Numbered from the stretch's first letter, positions 47,001 to 62,800 are shown. The stretch: DNA of 64,000 bases from Paratinospora sagittata (GCA_035771175.1 CM069606.1:26431816-26495815); one strand, 5' to 3'. The notes: generated by a model from the sequence alone, not told the origin. A program made the numbers and translations.

Positions 47001-50000
47001 TTTTGGAAAGGTCTTAATCATAATTTCAATGAGTGTCGAATTATTTTAAAGTTTATAATCTTATCTCAATAAAGAGTCAACGGAATGGTTCCTTAGATTT
47101 TTAATATAAGGCTTTCCACCAATTTGCCAAAATTTGCTATAAGGCACTAACGCACTATTGGTGTTGATAGCACGCTGATAGGGTTCTATAATAAAACATT
47201 TGTTTTTATGAAAAATTGTCTCTAGAGCGCTATCCCATTTGATAACTCGCTATAAAGCTGTTGCCGTGATCTTTCCATTTTTAGTAAAATGGGCAATAGC
47301 GCGCCATTGGCCTTGATAACACGCTATCGGAAAGTCAAAAACTAGAGCTCTAGGGTTTGTGTACATAGACCTGCTATAGCCTGCTAGATCAATAGAGAAC
47401 ATGACACACAACCCAAAAGCAAGCAATCCACGTCTGAGACAAAAATCTGATATTTCTAACGAGAAAAATGTGGGCACTTCCGCTTGCTCCATTTTTCTAT
47501 TCCTTACACAGTTTTGCTAGGTTATCTTAATTGAAATATTCTCTACTAACACCTTGATGATTCCCGTTGTCTAGCACGCCCAAAACAACTTTAGATTAAT
47601 CAACTTTTTGAATTCAAATCATTCTGTACTCTCTTGCTCTTTAACCTGTAACTGCTAATTTTATAAAGCCCTCATTCTCTGATTTTCAAAGATAGAACAC
47701 ACGATTTTTGCAAGTTAGACTGAGGTTTCCAAAGAGTGTTTAAATAGAAGAAAGTCGTGATTCTTGCATTTGCCCAAACGATTTTCGAACTGAATCAAAA
47801 TTGCAAACTCTCTTGAAGATAACCTCATTATTTCGCAAGTTCTTCATTTCATCCCTTTCGTGTTGAGATTTCCAGAGGCTATCTATTGTTTTAAACTGTA
47901 AGTATATGAAGTGTTCTCGGTAAGAAAACATCAAACAAGAACACATCACCTGTATTTTTTTTCTAAGAGCTACAACTAATCATCAACAACACATCAAACA
48001 GTAGCTATCGAAGTCTACAAAGATCAAGCTCGAAGAACGAAGACATATATCATGTCTAATGCATTGGTTTGATCTTTGGTGCGTAGGGTAACCTCTCGAT
48101 CAATCTCAGCACTAAAACTCCGAAAATTGCAAAGTCTTCAAAATCACTTCGATATAGTATTTCGTTTTGAATAAATTGTTTTTGGAAAGGTTTTAATCAT
48201 AATTTCAATGAGTGTTGAATTATTTTAAAGTTTATAATCTTATCTCAATATGTTTTGAGTCAACGTAATGGTTCCTTAGATTTTTAAAATAAGGCTTTCC
48301 ACCAATTTGCCAAAATTTTCTATAAGGCACTAACGCACTATTGGTGTTGATAGCACGCTGATAGGGTTCTATAATAAAACATTTGTTTTTATGAAAAATT
48401 GTCTCTAGAGCGCTATCCCATTTGATAACTCGCTATAAAGTTGTTGCCGTGATCTTTCCATTTTTAGTAAAATGGGCAATAGCGCGCCATAGGCCTTGAT
48501 AACACGCTATCGGAAAGTCAAAAACTCGAGCTCTAGGGTTTGTGTACATAGACCTGCTATAGCCTGCTATCTGTCAATAGAGAACGTGACACACAACCCA
48601 AAAGCACGCAATCCACGTCTGAGACAAAAATCTGATATTTCTAACGAGAAAAATGTGGGCACTTGTGCTTGCTCCATTTTTCTATTCCTTACACAGTTTT
48701 GCTAGGTTATCTTAATTGAAATATTCTCTACTAACACCTTGATGATTCCCGTTGTCTAGCACGCCCAAAACAACTTTAGATTAATCAACTTTTTGAATTC
48801 AAATCATTTTGTACTCTCTTGCTCTTTAACCTGTAACTGCTAATTTTATAAAGCCCTCATTCTCTGATTTTCAAAGATAGAACACACGATTTTTCCAAGT
48901 TAGACTGAGCCTTCCAAAGAGTGTTTAAATAGAAGAAAGTAGTGATTCTTGCATTTGCCCAAACAATTTTCGAACTGAATCAAAATTGCAAACTGTCTTG
49001 AAGATAACCTCATTATTTCGCAAGTTCTTCATTTCATCCCTTTCGTGTTGAGATTTCGAGAGGCTATCTATTGTTTTAAACTGTAAGTATATAAAGTGTT
49101 CTCGGTAAGAGAACACATCAAACAAGAACACATCACCTGTATTTTTTTTCTAAGAGCTACAACTAATCATCAACAACACATCAAACAATAGCTGTCGAAG
49201 TCTACAAAGATCAAGCTCGAAGAACGAAGACATATATCATGTCTAATGCATTGGTTTGATCTTTGGTGCGTAGGGTAACCTCTCGATCAATCTCAGCACT
49301 AAAACTCTGAAAATTGCAAAGTCTTCAAAATCACTTCGATATAGTATTTCGTTTTGAATAAATTGTTTTTCGAAAGGTTTTAATCATAATTTCAATGAGT
49401 GTTGAATTATTTTAAAGTTTATAATCTTATCTCAATATGTTTTGAGTCAACGGAATGGTTCCTTAGATTTTTTAAATAAGGCTTTCCACCAATTTGCCAA
49501 AATTTTCTATAAGGCACTAACGCACTATTGGTGTTGATAGCACGCTGATAGGGTTCTTTAATAAAACATTTGTTTTTATGAAAAATTGTCTCTAGCGCAC
49601 TATCCCATTTGATAACTCGCTATAAAGCTGTTGCCGTGATCTTTCCATTTTTAGTAAAATGGGCAATAGCGCGCCATAGGCCTTGATAACACGTTATCGG
49701 AAAGTCAAAAACTCGAGCTCTAGGGTTTGTGTACATAGACCTGCTATAGCCTGCTAGATCAATAGAGAACATGACACACAACCCAAAAGCACGCAATCCA
49801 CGTCTGAGACAAAAATCTGATATTTCTAACGAGAAAAATGTGGGCACTTCTGCTTGCTCCATTTTTCTATTCCTTACACAGTTTTGCTAGGTTATCTTAA
49901 TTGAAATATTCTCTACTAACACCTTGATGTTTTCCGTTGTCTAGCACGCCCAAAACAACTTTAGATTAATCAACTTTTTGAATTCAAATCATTCTGTACT

Positions 50001-51528
50001 CTCTTGCTCTTAACCTGCAACTGCTAATTTTATAAAGCCCTCATTCTTTGATTTTCAAAGATAGAACACACGATTTTTGCAAGTTAGACCGAGCTTTCCA
50101 AAGAGTGTTTACATAGAAGAAAGTCGTGATTCTTGCATTTGCCCAAACATTCTTCGAACTAAATCAAAATTGCAAACTGTCTTGAAGATAACCTCATTAT
50201 TTCGCAAGTTCTTCATTTTATCCCTTTTGTGCTGAGATTTCCAAAGGCTATCTATTGTTTTAAACGGTAAGTATATGAAGTGTTCTCGGTAAGAAAACAC
50301 ATCAAACAAGAACACATCACCTGTATTTTTTTTCTAAGTGCTACAACAAATCATCAACAACACATCACACTATAGCTATCGAAGTCTACAAAGATCAAGC
50401 TCGAAGAACGAAGACATATATCATGTCTAATGCATTGGTTTGATCTTTGGTGCGTAGGGTAACCTCTCGATCAATCTCAGCACTAAAACTCTGAAAATTG
50501 CAAAGTCTTTAAAACCACATCGATATAGTATTTCATTTTGAAAAAAAATGTTTTTGGAAAGGTTTTAATCATAATTTCAATGAGTGTCGAATTATTTTAA
50601 AGTTTATAATCTTATCTCAATAAAGAGTCAACGGAATGGTTCCTTAGATTTTTAAAATAAGGCTTTCCACCAATTTGCCAAAATTTTCTATAAGGCACTA
50701 ACGCACTATTGGTGTTGATAGCACGCTGATAGGGTTCTATAATAAAACATTTGTTTTTATGAAAAATTGTCTCTAGAGCGCTATCCCATTTGATAACTCG
50801 CTATAAAGCTGTTGCCGTGATCTTTCCATTTTTAGTAAAATGGGAAATAGCGCGCCATAGGCCTTGATAACACGCTATCGGAAAGTCAAAAACTCGAGCT
50901 CTAGGGTTTGTGTACATAGACCTGCTATAGCCTGCTAGATCAATAGAGAACATGACACACAACCCAAAAGCACGCAATCCACGTCTGAGACAAAAATCTG
51001 ATATTTCTAACGAGAAAAATGTGGGCACTTCCGCTTGCTCCATTTTTCTATTCCTTACACAGTTTTGCTAGGTTATCTTAATTGAAATATTCTCTACTAA
51101 CACCTTGATGATTCCCGTTGTCTAGCACGCCCAAAACAACTTTAGATTAATCACTTTTTGAATTCAAATCATTCTGTACTCTCTTGCACTTTAACCTGCA
51201 ACTGCTAATTCTATAAAGCCCTCATTCTCTGATTTTCAAAGATAGAACACACGATTTTTGCAAGTTAGACTGAGCTTTCCAAAGAGTGTTTAAATAGAAG
51301 AAAGTCGTGATTCTTGCATTTGCCCAAACAATTTTCGAACTGAATCAAAATTGCAAACTGTCTTGAAGATAACCTCATTATTTCGCAAGTTCTTCATTTC
51401 ATCCCTTTCGTGTTGAGATTTCCAGAGGCTATCTATTGTTTTAAACTGTAAGTATATGAAGTGTTCACGGTAAGAAGACACATCAAACAAGAACACATCA
51501 CCTGTATTTTTTTTCTAAGAGCTACAAC
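44067..51528. repeat. Mixed satellite zone with GCTAGATCAATAG variants
   Basis: About six monomers of 1178-1193 bp. Four carry the CCTGCTAGATCAATAG variant (near 45016, 47383, 49753 and 50934), which replaces CCTGCTATCTGTCAATAG. Up to 49163 the variant monomers alternate with the standard form, giving a hint of a dimeric unit. Nothing other than satellite is seen. Confidence 0.75.
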
Positions 51529-54500
51529 TAATCATCAAGAACACATCAAACAATAGCTATCGAAGTTTACAAAGATCAAGCTCGAAGAACGAAGACATAT
51601 ATCATGACTAATGCATTGGTTTGATCTTTGGTGCGTAGGGTAACCTCTCGATCAAACTCAGCACTAAAACTCTGAAAATTGCAAAGTCTTCAAAATCACT
51701 TCGATATAGTATTTCATTTTGAATAAATTGTTTTTGGAAAGGTTTTAATCATAATTTCAATGAGTGTTGAATTATTTTAAAGTTTATAATCTTATCTCAA
51801 TATGTTTTGAGTCAACGGAATGGTTCCTTAGATTTTTAAAGTAAGGCTTTCCACCAATTTGCCAAAATTTTCTATAAGGCACTAACGCACTATTGGTGTT
51901 GATAGCACGCTGATAGGGTTCTTTAATAAAACATTTGTTTTTATGAAAAATTATCTCTAGGGCACTATCCCATTTGATAACTCGCTATAAAGTTGTTGCC
52001 GTGATCTTTCCATTTTTAGTAAAATGGGCAATAGCGCGCCATAGGCCTTGATAACACGCTATCAGAAAGTCAAAAACTCGAGCTCTAGGGTTTGTGTACA
52101 AAGACCTGCTATAGCCTGCTATCTGTCAATAGAGAACATGATACACAACCCAAAAGCACGCAATCCACGTCTGAGACAAAAATCTGATATTTCTAACGAG
52201 AAAAATGTGGGCACTTCTGCTTGCTCCATTTTTCTATTCCTTACACAGTTTTACTAGGTTATCTTTATTGAAATAATCTCTACTGACACCTTTATGATTC
52301 CCATTGTCTAGCACGCCCAAAACAACTTTGGATTAAACAACTTTTTGAATTCATATCATTCTGTACTCTCTTCCTATTTAACCTCCAACTGCTAATTTTA
52401 TAAAGCCCTCATTCTCTGATTTTCAAAGATAAAACACACGATTTTTGCAAGTTAGACTGAGCTTTCCAAAGAGTGTTTAAATATAAGAAAGTCGTGATTC
52501 TTCCATTTGCCCAAACAATCTTCGAAATGAATCAAAATTGCAAACTGTCTTGGGGATAACCTCATTATTTTGCAAGTTCTTCATTTTATACCTTTTGTGC
52601 TGAGATTTCCAGTGGCTATCTATTGTTTAAAACTGTAAGTATATGAAGTGTTCTCGGTAAGAGAACACATCAAACAAGAACACATCACCTGTATTTTTTT
52701 TCTAAGAGCTACAACTAATCATCAACAACACATCGAACAATAGCTATCGAAGTCTACAAAGATCAAGCTCGAAGAACGAAGACATATATCATGTCTAATG
52801 CATTGGTTTGATCTTTGGTGCGTAGGGTAACGTCTCGATCAATCTCAGCACTAAAACTCTGAAAATTGCAAAGTCTTCAAAATCACTTCGATATAGTATT
52901 TCATTTTGAAAAAAATGTTTTTCGAAAGGTTTTAATCATAATTTCAATGAGTGTTGAATTATTTTAAAGTTTATAATCTTATCTCAATAAAGAGTCCACG
53001 GAATGGTTCCTTAGATTTTTAAAATAATGCATTCCACCAATTTGCTAAAATTTTCTATAAGGCACTAACGCACTATTGGTGTTGATAGCACGCCGATAGG
53101 GTTCTATAATAAAACATTTGTTTTTATGAAAAATTGTCTCTAGCGCGCTTTCCCATTTAATAACTCGCTATAAAGCTGTTGCCGTGATCTTTCCATTTTT
53201 AGTAAAATGGGCAATAGCGCGCCATAGGCCTTATTAACACGCTATCGGAAAGTCAAAAACTCGAGCTCTAGGGTTTGTGAACATAGACCTGCTATAGCCT
53301 GCCATTTGTCAATAGAGAACATGATACACAACCCAAAAGCACGCAATCCACGTCTGAGAATAAAATCTGATATTTCTAACGAGAAAAATGTGGGCAGTTC
53401 TGCTTGCTCCATTTTTCTATTCCTTACACAGTTTTCCTAGGTTATCTTAATTGAAATATTCTCTGCTAACACCTTGATGATTCTCGTTGTCTAGCACGCC
53501 CAAAACAACTTTAGATTAATCAACTTTTTGAATTCAAATCATTTTGTACTCTCTTGCTCTTTAACCTGTAACTGCTAATTTTATAAAGCCCTCATTCTCT
53601 AATTTTCAAAGATAGAACACACGATTTTTGCAAGTTAGACTGAGCTTTCGAAAGAGTGTTTATTCTTGCATTTGCCCAAACAATTTTCGAACTGAATCAA
53701 AATTGCAAACTGTCTTAAAGATAACCTCATTATTTCGCAAGTTCTTCATTTCATCCCTTTCGTGTTGAGATTTCCAGAGGCTATCTATTGTTTTAAACTG
53801 TAAGTATATGAAGTGTTCCCGGTAAGAAAACACATCAAACAAGAACACATCACCTGTATTTTTTTTCTAAGAGCTACAACTAATCATCAACAACACATCA
53901 AACAATAGCTATCGAAGACTACAAATATCAAGCTCGAAGAACGAAGACATATATCATGTCTAATGCATTGGTTTGATCTTTGGTGCGTAGGGTAACCTCT
54001 CGATCAATCTCAGCACTAAAACTCTGAAAATTGCAAAGTCTTCAAAATCACTTCGATATAGTGTTTCATTTTGAATAAATTGTTTTTGGAAAGGTTTTAA
54101 TCATAATTTCAATGAGTGTTGAATTATTTTAAAGTTTATAATCTTATCTCTATATGTTTTGAGTCAACGGAATGCTTCCTTAGATTTTTAAAATAAGGCT
54201 TTCCACCAATTTGCCAAAATTTTCTATAAGGCACTAACGCACTATTGGTGTTGATAGCACGTTGATAGGGTTCTTTAATAAAACATTTGTTTTTATGAAA
54301 AATTGTCTCTAGCGCACTATCCCATTTGATAACTCGCTATAAAGTTGTTGCCGTGATCTTTCAATTTTTAGTAAAATGGGCAATAGCGCGCCATAGGACT
54401 TGATAACACGCTATCGGAAAGTCAAAAACTCGAGCTCTAGGGTTTGTGTACATAGACCTGCTATAGCCTGCTATCTGTCAATAGAGAACATGACACACAA

Positions 54501-57500
54501 CCCAAAAGCACGCAATCCACGTCTGAGACAAAAATCTGATATTTCTAACGAGAAAAATGTGGGCACTTCTGCTTGCTCCATTTTTCTATTCCTTACACAG
54601 TTTTGCTAGGTTATCTTAATTGAAATATGCTCTACTAACACCTTGATGATTCCCGTTGTCTAGCACGCCCAAAACAACTTTAGATTAATCAACTTTTTGA
54701 ATTCAAATCATTCTGTACTCTCTTGCTCTTTAACCTGTAACTGCTAATTTTATAAAGCCCTCATTCTCTGATTTTCTAAGATAGAACACACGATTTTTGC
54801 AAGTTAGACTGAGCTTTCGAAAGAGTGTTTAAATAGAAGAAAGTCGTGATTCTTGCATTTGCCCAAACAATTTTCGAACTGAATCAAAATTGCAAACTGT
54901 CTTAAAGATAACCTCATTATTTCGCAAGTTCTTCATTTCATCCCTTTCGTGTTGAGATTTCCAGAGGCTATCTATTGTTTTAAACTGTAAGTATATGAAG
55001 TGTTCCCGGTAAGAAAACACATCAAACAAGAACACATCACCTGTATTTTTTTTCTAAGAGCTACAACTAATCATCAACAACACATCAAACAATAGCTATC
55101 GAAGTCTACAAAGATCAAGCTCGAAGAACGAAGACATATATCATGTCTAATGCATTGGTTTGATCTTTGGTGCGTAGGGTAACCTCTCGATCAATCTCAG
55201 CACTAAAACTCTGAAAATTGCAAAGTCTTCAAAATCACTTCGATATAGTATTTCATTTTGAATAAATTATTTTTGGAAAGGTTTTAATCATAATTTCAAT
55301 GAGTGTTGAATTATTTTAAAGTTTATAATCTTATCTCAATATGTTTTGAGTCAACGGAATGCTTCCTTAGATTTTTAAAATAAGGCTTTCCACCAATTTG
55401 CCAAAATTTTCTATAAGGCACTAACACACTATTGGTGTTGATAGCACGCTGATAGGGTTCTTTAATAAAACATTTGTTTTTATGAAAAATTGTCTCTAGC
55501 GCACTATCCCATTTGATAACTCGCTATAAAGTTGTTGCCGTGATCTTTCCATTTTTAGTAAAATGGGCATAGCGCGCCATAGGCCTTGATAACACGCTAT
55601 CGGAAAGTCAAAAACTCGAGCTCTAAGGTTTGTGTACATAGACCTGCTATAGCCTGCTATCTGTCAATAGAGAACATGACACACAACCCAAAAGCACGCA
55701 ATCCACGTCTGAGACAAAAATCTGATATTTCTAACGGGAAAAATGTGGGCACTTCTGCTTGCTCCATTTTTCTATTCCTTACACAGTTTTGCTAGGTTAT
55801 CTTAATTGAAATATTCTCTACTAACACCTTGATGATTCCCGTTGTCTAGCACGCCCAAAACAACTTTAGATTAATCAACTTTTTGAATTCAAATCATTCT
55901 GTACTCTCTTGCTCTTTAACCTGTAACTGCTAATTTTATAAAGCCCTCATTCTCTGATTTTCAAAGATAGAACACACGATTTTTGCAAGTTAGACTGAGT
56001 TTTCCAAAGAGTGTTTAAATAGAAGAAAGTCGTGATTCTTGCATTTGCCCAAACAATTTTCGAACTGAATCAAAATTGCAAACTGTCTTGAAGATAACCT
56101 CATTATTTCGCAAGTTCTTCATTTCATCCCTTTCGTGTTGAGATTTCCAGAGGCTATCTATTGTTTTAAACTGTAAGTATATGAAGTGTTCCCGGTAAGA
56201 AAACACATCAAACAAGAACACATCACCTGTATTTTTTTTCTAAGAGCTACAACTAATCATCAAGAACACATCAAACAATAGCTATCGAAGTTTTCAAAGA
56301 TCAAGCTCGAAGAACGAAGACATATATCATGTCTAATGCATTGGTTTGATCTTTGGTGCGTAGGGTAACCTCTCGATCAATCTCAGCACTAAAACTCTGA
56401 AAATTGCAAAGTCTTCAAAATCACTTCGATATAGTATTTCATTTTGAATAAATTGTTTTTCGAAAGGTTTTAATCATAATTTCAATGAGTGTTGAATTAT
56501 TTTAAAGTTTATAATCTTATCTCTATATGTTTTGAGTCAACGGAACGCTTCCTTAGATTTTTAAAATAAGGCTTTCCACCAATTTGCCAAAATTTTCTAT
56601 AAGGCACTAACGCACTATTGGTGTTGATAGCACGTTGATAGGGTTCTTTAATAAAACATTTGTTTTTATGAAAAATTGTCTCTAGCGCACTATCCCATTT
56701 GATAACTCGCTATAAAGTTGTTGCCGTGATCTTTCAATTTTTAGTAAAATGGGCAATAGCGCGCCATAGGCCTTGATAACACGCTATCGGAAAGTCAAAA
56801 ACTCGAGCTCTAGGGTTTGTGTACATAGACCTGCTATAGCCTGCTATCTGTCAATAGAGAACATGACACACAACCCAAAAGCACGCAATCCACGTCTGAG
56901 ACAAAAATCTGATATTTCTAACGAGAAAAATGTGGGCACTTCTGCTTGCTCCATTTTTCTATTCCTTACACAGTTTTGCTAGGTTATCTTAATTGAAATA
57001 TTCTCTACTAACACCTTGATGATTCCCGTTGTCTAGCACGCCCAAAACAACTTTAGATTAATCAACTTTTTGAATTCAAATCATTCTGTACTCTCTTGCT
57101 CTTTAACCTGTAACTGCTAATTTTATAAAGCCCTCATTCTCTAATTTTCTAAGATAGAACACACGATTTTTGCAAGTTAGACTGAGCTTTCGAAAGAGTG
57201 TTTAAATAGAAGAAAGTCGTGATTCTTGCATTTGCCCAAACAATTTTCGAACTGAATCAAAATTGCAAACTGTCTTAAAGATAACCTCATTATTTCGCAA
57301 GTTCTTCATTTCATCCCTTTCGTGTTGAGATTTCCAGAGGCTATCTATTGTTTTAAACTGTAAGTATAGGAAGTGTTCCCGGTAAGAAAACACATCAAAC
57401 AAGAACACATCACCTGTATTTTTTTTCTAAGAGCTACAACTAATCATCAACAACACATCAAACAATAGCTATCGAAGTCTACAAAGATCAAGCTCGAAGA

Positions 57501-59813
57501 ACGAAGACATATATCATGTCTAATGCATTGGTTTGATCTTTGGTGCGTAGGGTAACCTCTCGATCAATCTCAGCACTAAAACTCTGAAAATTGCAAAGTC
57601 TTCAAAATCACTTCGATATAGTATTTCATTTTGATTAAATTATTTTTGGAAAGGTTTTAATCATAATTTCAATGAGTGTTGAATTATTTTAAAGTTTACA
57701 ATCTTATCTCAATATGTTTTGAGTCAACGGAATGCTTCCTTAGATTTTTAAAATAAGGCTTTCCACCAATTTGCCAAAATTTTCTATAAGGCACTAACGC
57801 ACTATTGGTGTTGATAGCACGCTGATAGGGTTCTTTAATAAAACATTTGTTTTTTTGAAAAATTGTCTCTAGCGCACTATCCCATTTGATAACTCGCTAT
57901 AAAGTTGTTGCCGTGATCTTTCGATTTTTAGTAAAATGGGCATAGCGCGCCATAGGCCTTGATAACACGCTATCGGAAAGTCAAAAACTCGAGCTCTAGG
58001 GTTTGTGTACATAGACCTGCTATAGCCTGCTATCTGTCAATAGAGAACATGACACACAACCCAAAAGCACGCAATCCACGTCTGAGACAAAAATCTGATA
58101 TTTCTAACGAGAAAAATGTGGGCACTTCTGCTTGCTCCATTTTTCTATTCCTTACACAGTTTTGCTAGGTTATCTTAATTGAAATATTCTCTACTAACAC
58201 CTTGATGATTCCCGTTGTCTAGCACGCCCAAAACAACTTTAGATTAATCAACTTTTTGAATTCAAATCATTCTGTACTCTCTTGCACTTTAACCTGCAAC
58301 TGCTAATTTTATAAAGCCCTCATTCTCTGATTTTCAAAGATAGAACACACGATTTTTGCAAGTTAGACTGAGCTTTCCAAAGAGTGTTTAAATAGAAGAA
58401 AGTCGTGATTCTTGCATTTGCCCAAACAATTTTCGAACTGAATCAAAATTGCAAACTGTCTTGAAGATAACCTCATTATTTCGCAAGTTCTTCATTTCAT
58501 CCCTTTCGTGTTGAGATTTCCAGAGGCTATCTATTGTTTTAAACTGTAAGTATATGAAGTGTTCACGGTAAGAAGACACATCAAACAAGAACACATCACC
58601 TGTATTTTTTTTCTAAGAGCTACAACTAATCATCAAGAACACATCAAACAATAGCTATCGAAGTTTACAAAGATCAAGCTCGAAGAACGAAGACATATAT
58701 CATGTCTAATGCATTGGTTTGATCTTTGGTGCGTAGGGTAACCTCTCGATCAATCTCAGCACTAAAACTCTGAAAATTGCAAAGTCTTCAAAATCACTTC
58801 GATATAGTATTTCATTTTGATTAAATTATTTTTGGAAAGGTTTTAATCATAATTTCAATGAGTGTTGAATTATTTTAAAGTTTACAATCTTATCTCAATA
58901 TGTTTTGAGTCAACGGAATGCTTCCTTAGATTTTTAAAATAAGGCTTTCCACCAATTTGCCAAAATTTTCTATAAGGCACTAACGCACTATTGGTATTGA
59001 TAGCACGCTGATAGGGTTCTTTAATAAAACATTTGTTTTTTTGAAAAATTGTCTCTAGCGCACTATCCCATTTGATAACTCGCTATAAAGTTGTTGCCGT
59101 GATCTTTCCATTTTTAGTAAAATGGGCAATAGCGCGCCATAGGCCTTGATAACACGCTATCAGAAAGTCAAAAACTCGAGCTCTAGGGTTTGTGTACATA
59201 GACCTGCTATAGCCTGCTATCTGTCAATAGAGAACATGATACACAACCCAAAAGCACGCAATCCACGTCTGAGACAAAAATCTGATATTTCTAACGAGAA
59301 AAATGTGGGCACTTCTGCTTGCTCCATTTTTCTATTCCTTACACAGTTTTACTAGGTTATCTTTATTGAAATAATCTCTACTGACACCTTTATGATTCCC
59401 ATTGTCTAGCACGCCCAAAACAACTTTGGATTAAACAACTTTTTGAATTCATATCATTCTGTACTCTCTTCCTATTTAACCTCCAACTGCTAATTTTATA
59501 AAGCCCTCATTCTCTGATTTTCAAAGATAAAACACACGATTTTTGCAAGTTAGACTGAGCTTTCCAAAGAGTGTTTAAATAGAAGAAAGTCGTGATTCTT
59601 GCATTTGCCCAAACAATTTTCGAACTGAATCAAAATTGCAAACTGTCTTGAAGATAACCTCATTATTTCGCAAGTTCTTCATTTCATCCCTTTCGTGTTG
59701 AGATTTCCAGAGGCTATCTATTGTTTTAAACTGTAAGTATATGAAGTGTTCCCGGTAAGAAAACACATCAAACAAGAACACATCACCTGTATTTTTTTTC
59801 TAAGAGCTACAAC
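51529..59813. repeat. Satellite zone with long-range related monomers
   Basis: The block at 52050-52480 and that at 59148-59578 (7098 bp apart, six monomers) share rare variants: ATCAGAAAGTC, TTTTACTAGG, TCTTTATTGAAAT, CTTTGGATTAAACAAC and CTTCCTATTTAACCTCCAAC. The monomer starting at 53881 follows one with an 18-bp deletion at 53661. The monomer starting at 55068 shares GGGCATAGCGCG, TAACACACTATTGG and CTCTAAGGTTTG with that at 63375, seven monomers on. This indicates an older multi-monomer unit blurred by exchange. Confidence 0.75.
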
Positions 59814-62800
59814 TAATCATCAAGAACACATCAAACAATAGCTATCGAAGTTTTCAAAGATCAAGCTCGAAGAACGAAGACATATATCATGTCTAATGCA
59901 TTGGTTTGATCTTTGGTGCGTAGGGTAACCTCTCGATCAATCTCAGCACTAAAACTCTGAAAATTGCAAAGTCTTCAAAATCACTTCGATATAGTATTTC
60001 ATTTTGAATAAATTGTTTTTCGAAAGGTTTTAATCATAATTTCAATGAGTGTTGAATTATTTTAAAGTTTATAATCTGATCTCTATATGTTTTGAGTCAA
60101 CGGAACGCTTCCTTAGATTTTTAAAATAAGGCTTTCCACCAATTTGCCAAAATTTTCTATAAGGCACTAACGCACTATTGGTGTTGATAGCACGTTGATA
60201 GGGTTCTTTAATAAAACATTTGTTTTTATGAAAAATTGTCTCTAGCGCACTATCCCATTTGATAACTCGCTATAAAGTTGTTGCCGTGATCTTTCAATTT
60301 TTAGTAAAATGGGCAATAGCGCGCCATAGGCCTTGATAACACGCTATCGGAAAGTCAAAAACTCGAGCTCTAGGGTTTGTGTACATAGACCTGCTATAGC
60401 CTGCTATCTGTCAATAGAGAACATGACACACAACCCAAAAGCACGCAATCCACGTCTGAGACAAAAATCTGATATTTCTAACGAGAAAAATGTGGGCACT
60501 TCTGCTTGCTCCATTTTTCTATTCCTTACACAGTTTTGCTAGGTTATCTTAATTGAAATATTCTCTACTAACACCTTGATGATTCCCGCTGTCTAGCACG
60601 CCCAAAACAACTTTAGATTAATCAACTTTTTGAATTCAAATCATTCTGTACTCTCTTGCTCTTTAACCTGTAACTGCTAGTTTTATAAAGCCCTCATTCT
60701 CTGATTTTCTAAGATAGAACACACGATTTTTGCAAGTTAGACTGAGCTTTCGAAAGAGTGTTTAAATAGAAGAAAGTCGTGATTCTTGCATTTGCCCAAA
60801 CAATTTTCGAACTGAATCAAAATTGCAAACTGTCTTGAAGATAACCTCATTATTTCGCAAGTTCTTCATTTCATCCCTTTCGTGTTGAGATTTCCAGAGG
60901 CTATCTATTGTTTTAAACTGTAAGTATATGAAGTGTTCCCGGTAAGAAAACACATCAAACAAGAACACATCACCTGTATTTTTTTTCTAAGAGCTACAAC
61001 TAATCATCAAGAACACATCAAACAATAGCTATCGAAGTTTTCAAAGATCAAGCTCGAAGAACGAAGACATATATCATGTCTAATGCATTGGTTTGATCTT
61101 TGGTGCGTAGGGTAACCTCTCGATCAATCTCAGCACTAAAACTCTGAAAATTGCAAAGTCTTCAAAATCACTTCGATATAGTATTTCATTTTGAATAAAT
61201 TGTTTTTCGAAAGGTTTTAATCATAATTTCAATGAGTGTTGAATTATTTTAAAGTTTATAATCTGATCTCTATATGTTTTGAGTCAACGGAACGCTTCCT
61301 TAGATTTTTAAAATAAGGCTTTCCACCAATTTGCCAAAATTTTCTATAAGGCACTAACGCACTATTGGTGTTGATAGCACGTTGATAGGGTTCTTTAATA
61401 AAACATTTGTTTTTATGAAAAATTGTCTCTAGCGCACTATCCCATTTGATAACTCGCTATAAAGTTGTTGCCGTGATCTTTCAATTTTTAGTAAAATGGG
61501 CAATAGCGCGCCATAGGCCTTGATAACACGCTATCGGAAAGTCAAAAACTCGAGCTCTAGGGTTTGTGTACATAGACCTGCTATAGCCTGCTATCTGTCA
61601 ATAGAGAACATGACACACAACCCAAAAGCACGCAATCCACGTCTGAGACAAAAATCTGATATTTCTAACGAGAAAAATGTGGGCACTTCTGCTTGCTCCA
61701 TTTTTCTATTCCTTACACAGTTTTGCTAGGTTATCTTAATTGAAATATTCTCTACTAACACCTTGATGATTCCCGCTGTCTAGCACGCCCAAAACAACTT
61801 TAGATTAATCAACTTTTTGAATTCAAATCATTCTGTACTCTCTTGCTCTTTAACCTGTAACTGCTAGTTTTATAAAGCCCTCATTCTCTGATTTTCTAAG
61901 ATAGAACACACGATTTTTGCAAGTTAGACTGAGCTTTCGAAAGAGTGTTTAAATAGAAGAAAGTCGTGATTCTTGCATTTGCCCAAACAATTTTCGAACT
62001 GAATCAAAATTGCAAACTGTCTTGAAGATAACCTCATTATTTCGCAAGTTCTTCATTTCATCCCTTTCGTGTTGAGATTTCCAGAGGCTATCTATTGTTT
62101 TAAACTGTAAGTATATGAAGTGTTCCCGGTAAGAAAACACATCAAACAAGAACACATCACCTGTATTTTTTTTCTAAGAGCTACAACTAATCATCAAGAA
62201 CACATCAAACAATAGCTATCGAAGTTTTCAAAGATCAAGCTCGAAGAACGAAGACATATATCATGTCTAATGCATTGGTTTGATCTTTGGTGCGTAGGGT
62301 AACCTCTCGATCAATCTCAGCACTAAAACTCTGAAAATTGCAAAGTCTTCAAAATCACTTCGATATAGTATTTCATTTTGAATAAATTGTTTTTCGAAAG
62401 GTTTTAATCATAATTTCAATGAGTGTTGAATTATTTTAAAGTTTATAATCTGATCTCTATATGTTTTGAGTCAACGGAACGCTTCCTTAGATTTTTAAAA
62501 TAAGGCTTTCCACCAATTTGCCAAAATTTTCTATAAGGCACTAACGCACTATTGGTGTTGATAGCACGTTGATAGGGTTCTTTAATAAAACATTTGTTTT
62601 TATGAAAAATTGTCTCTAGCGCACTATCCCATTTGATAACTCGCTATAAAGTTGTTGCCGTGATCTTTCAATTTTTAGTAAAATGGGCAATAGCGCGCCA
62701 TAGGCCTTGATAACACGCTATCGGAAAGTCAAAAACTCGAGCTCTAGGGTTTGTGTACATAGACCTGCTATAGCCTGCTATCTGTCAATAGAGAACATGA

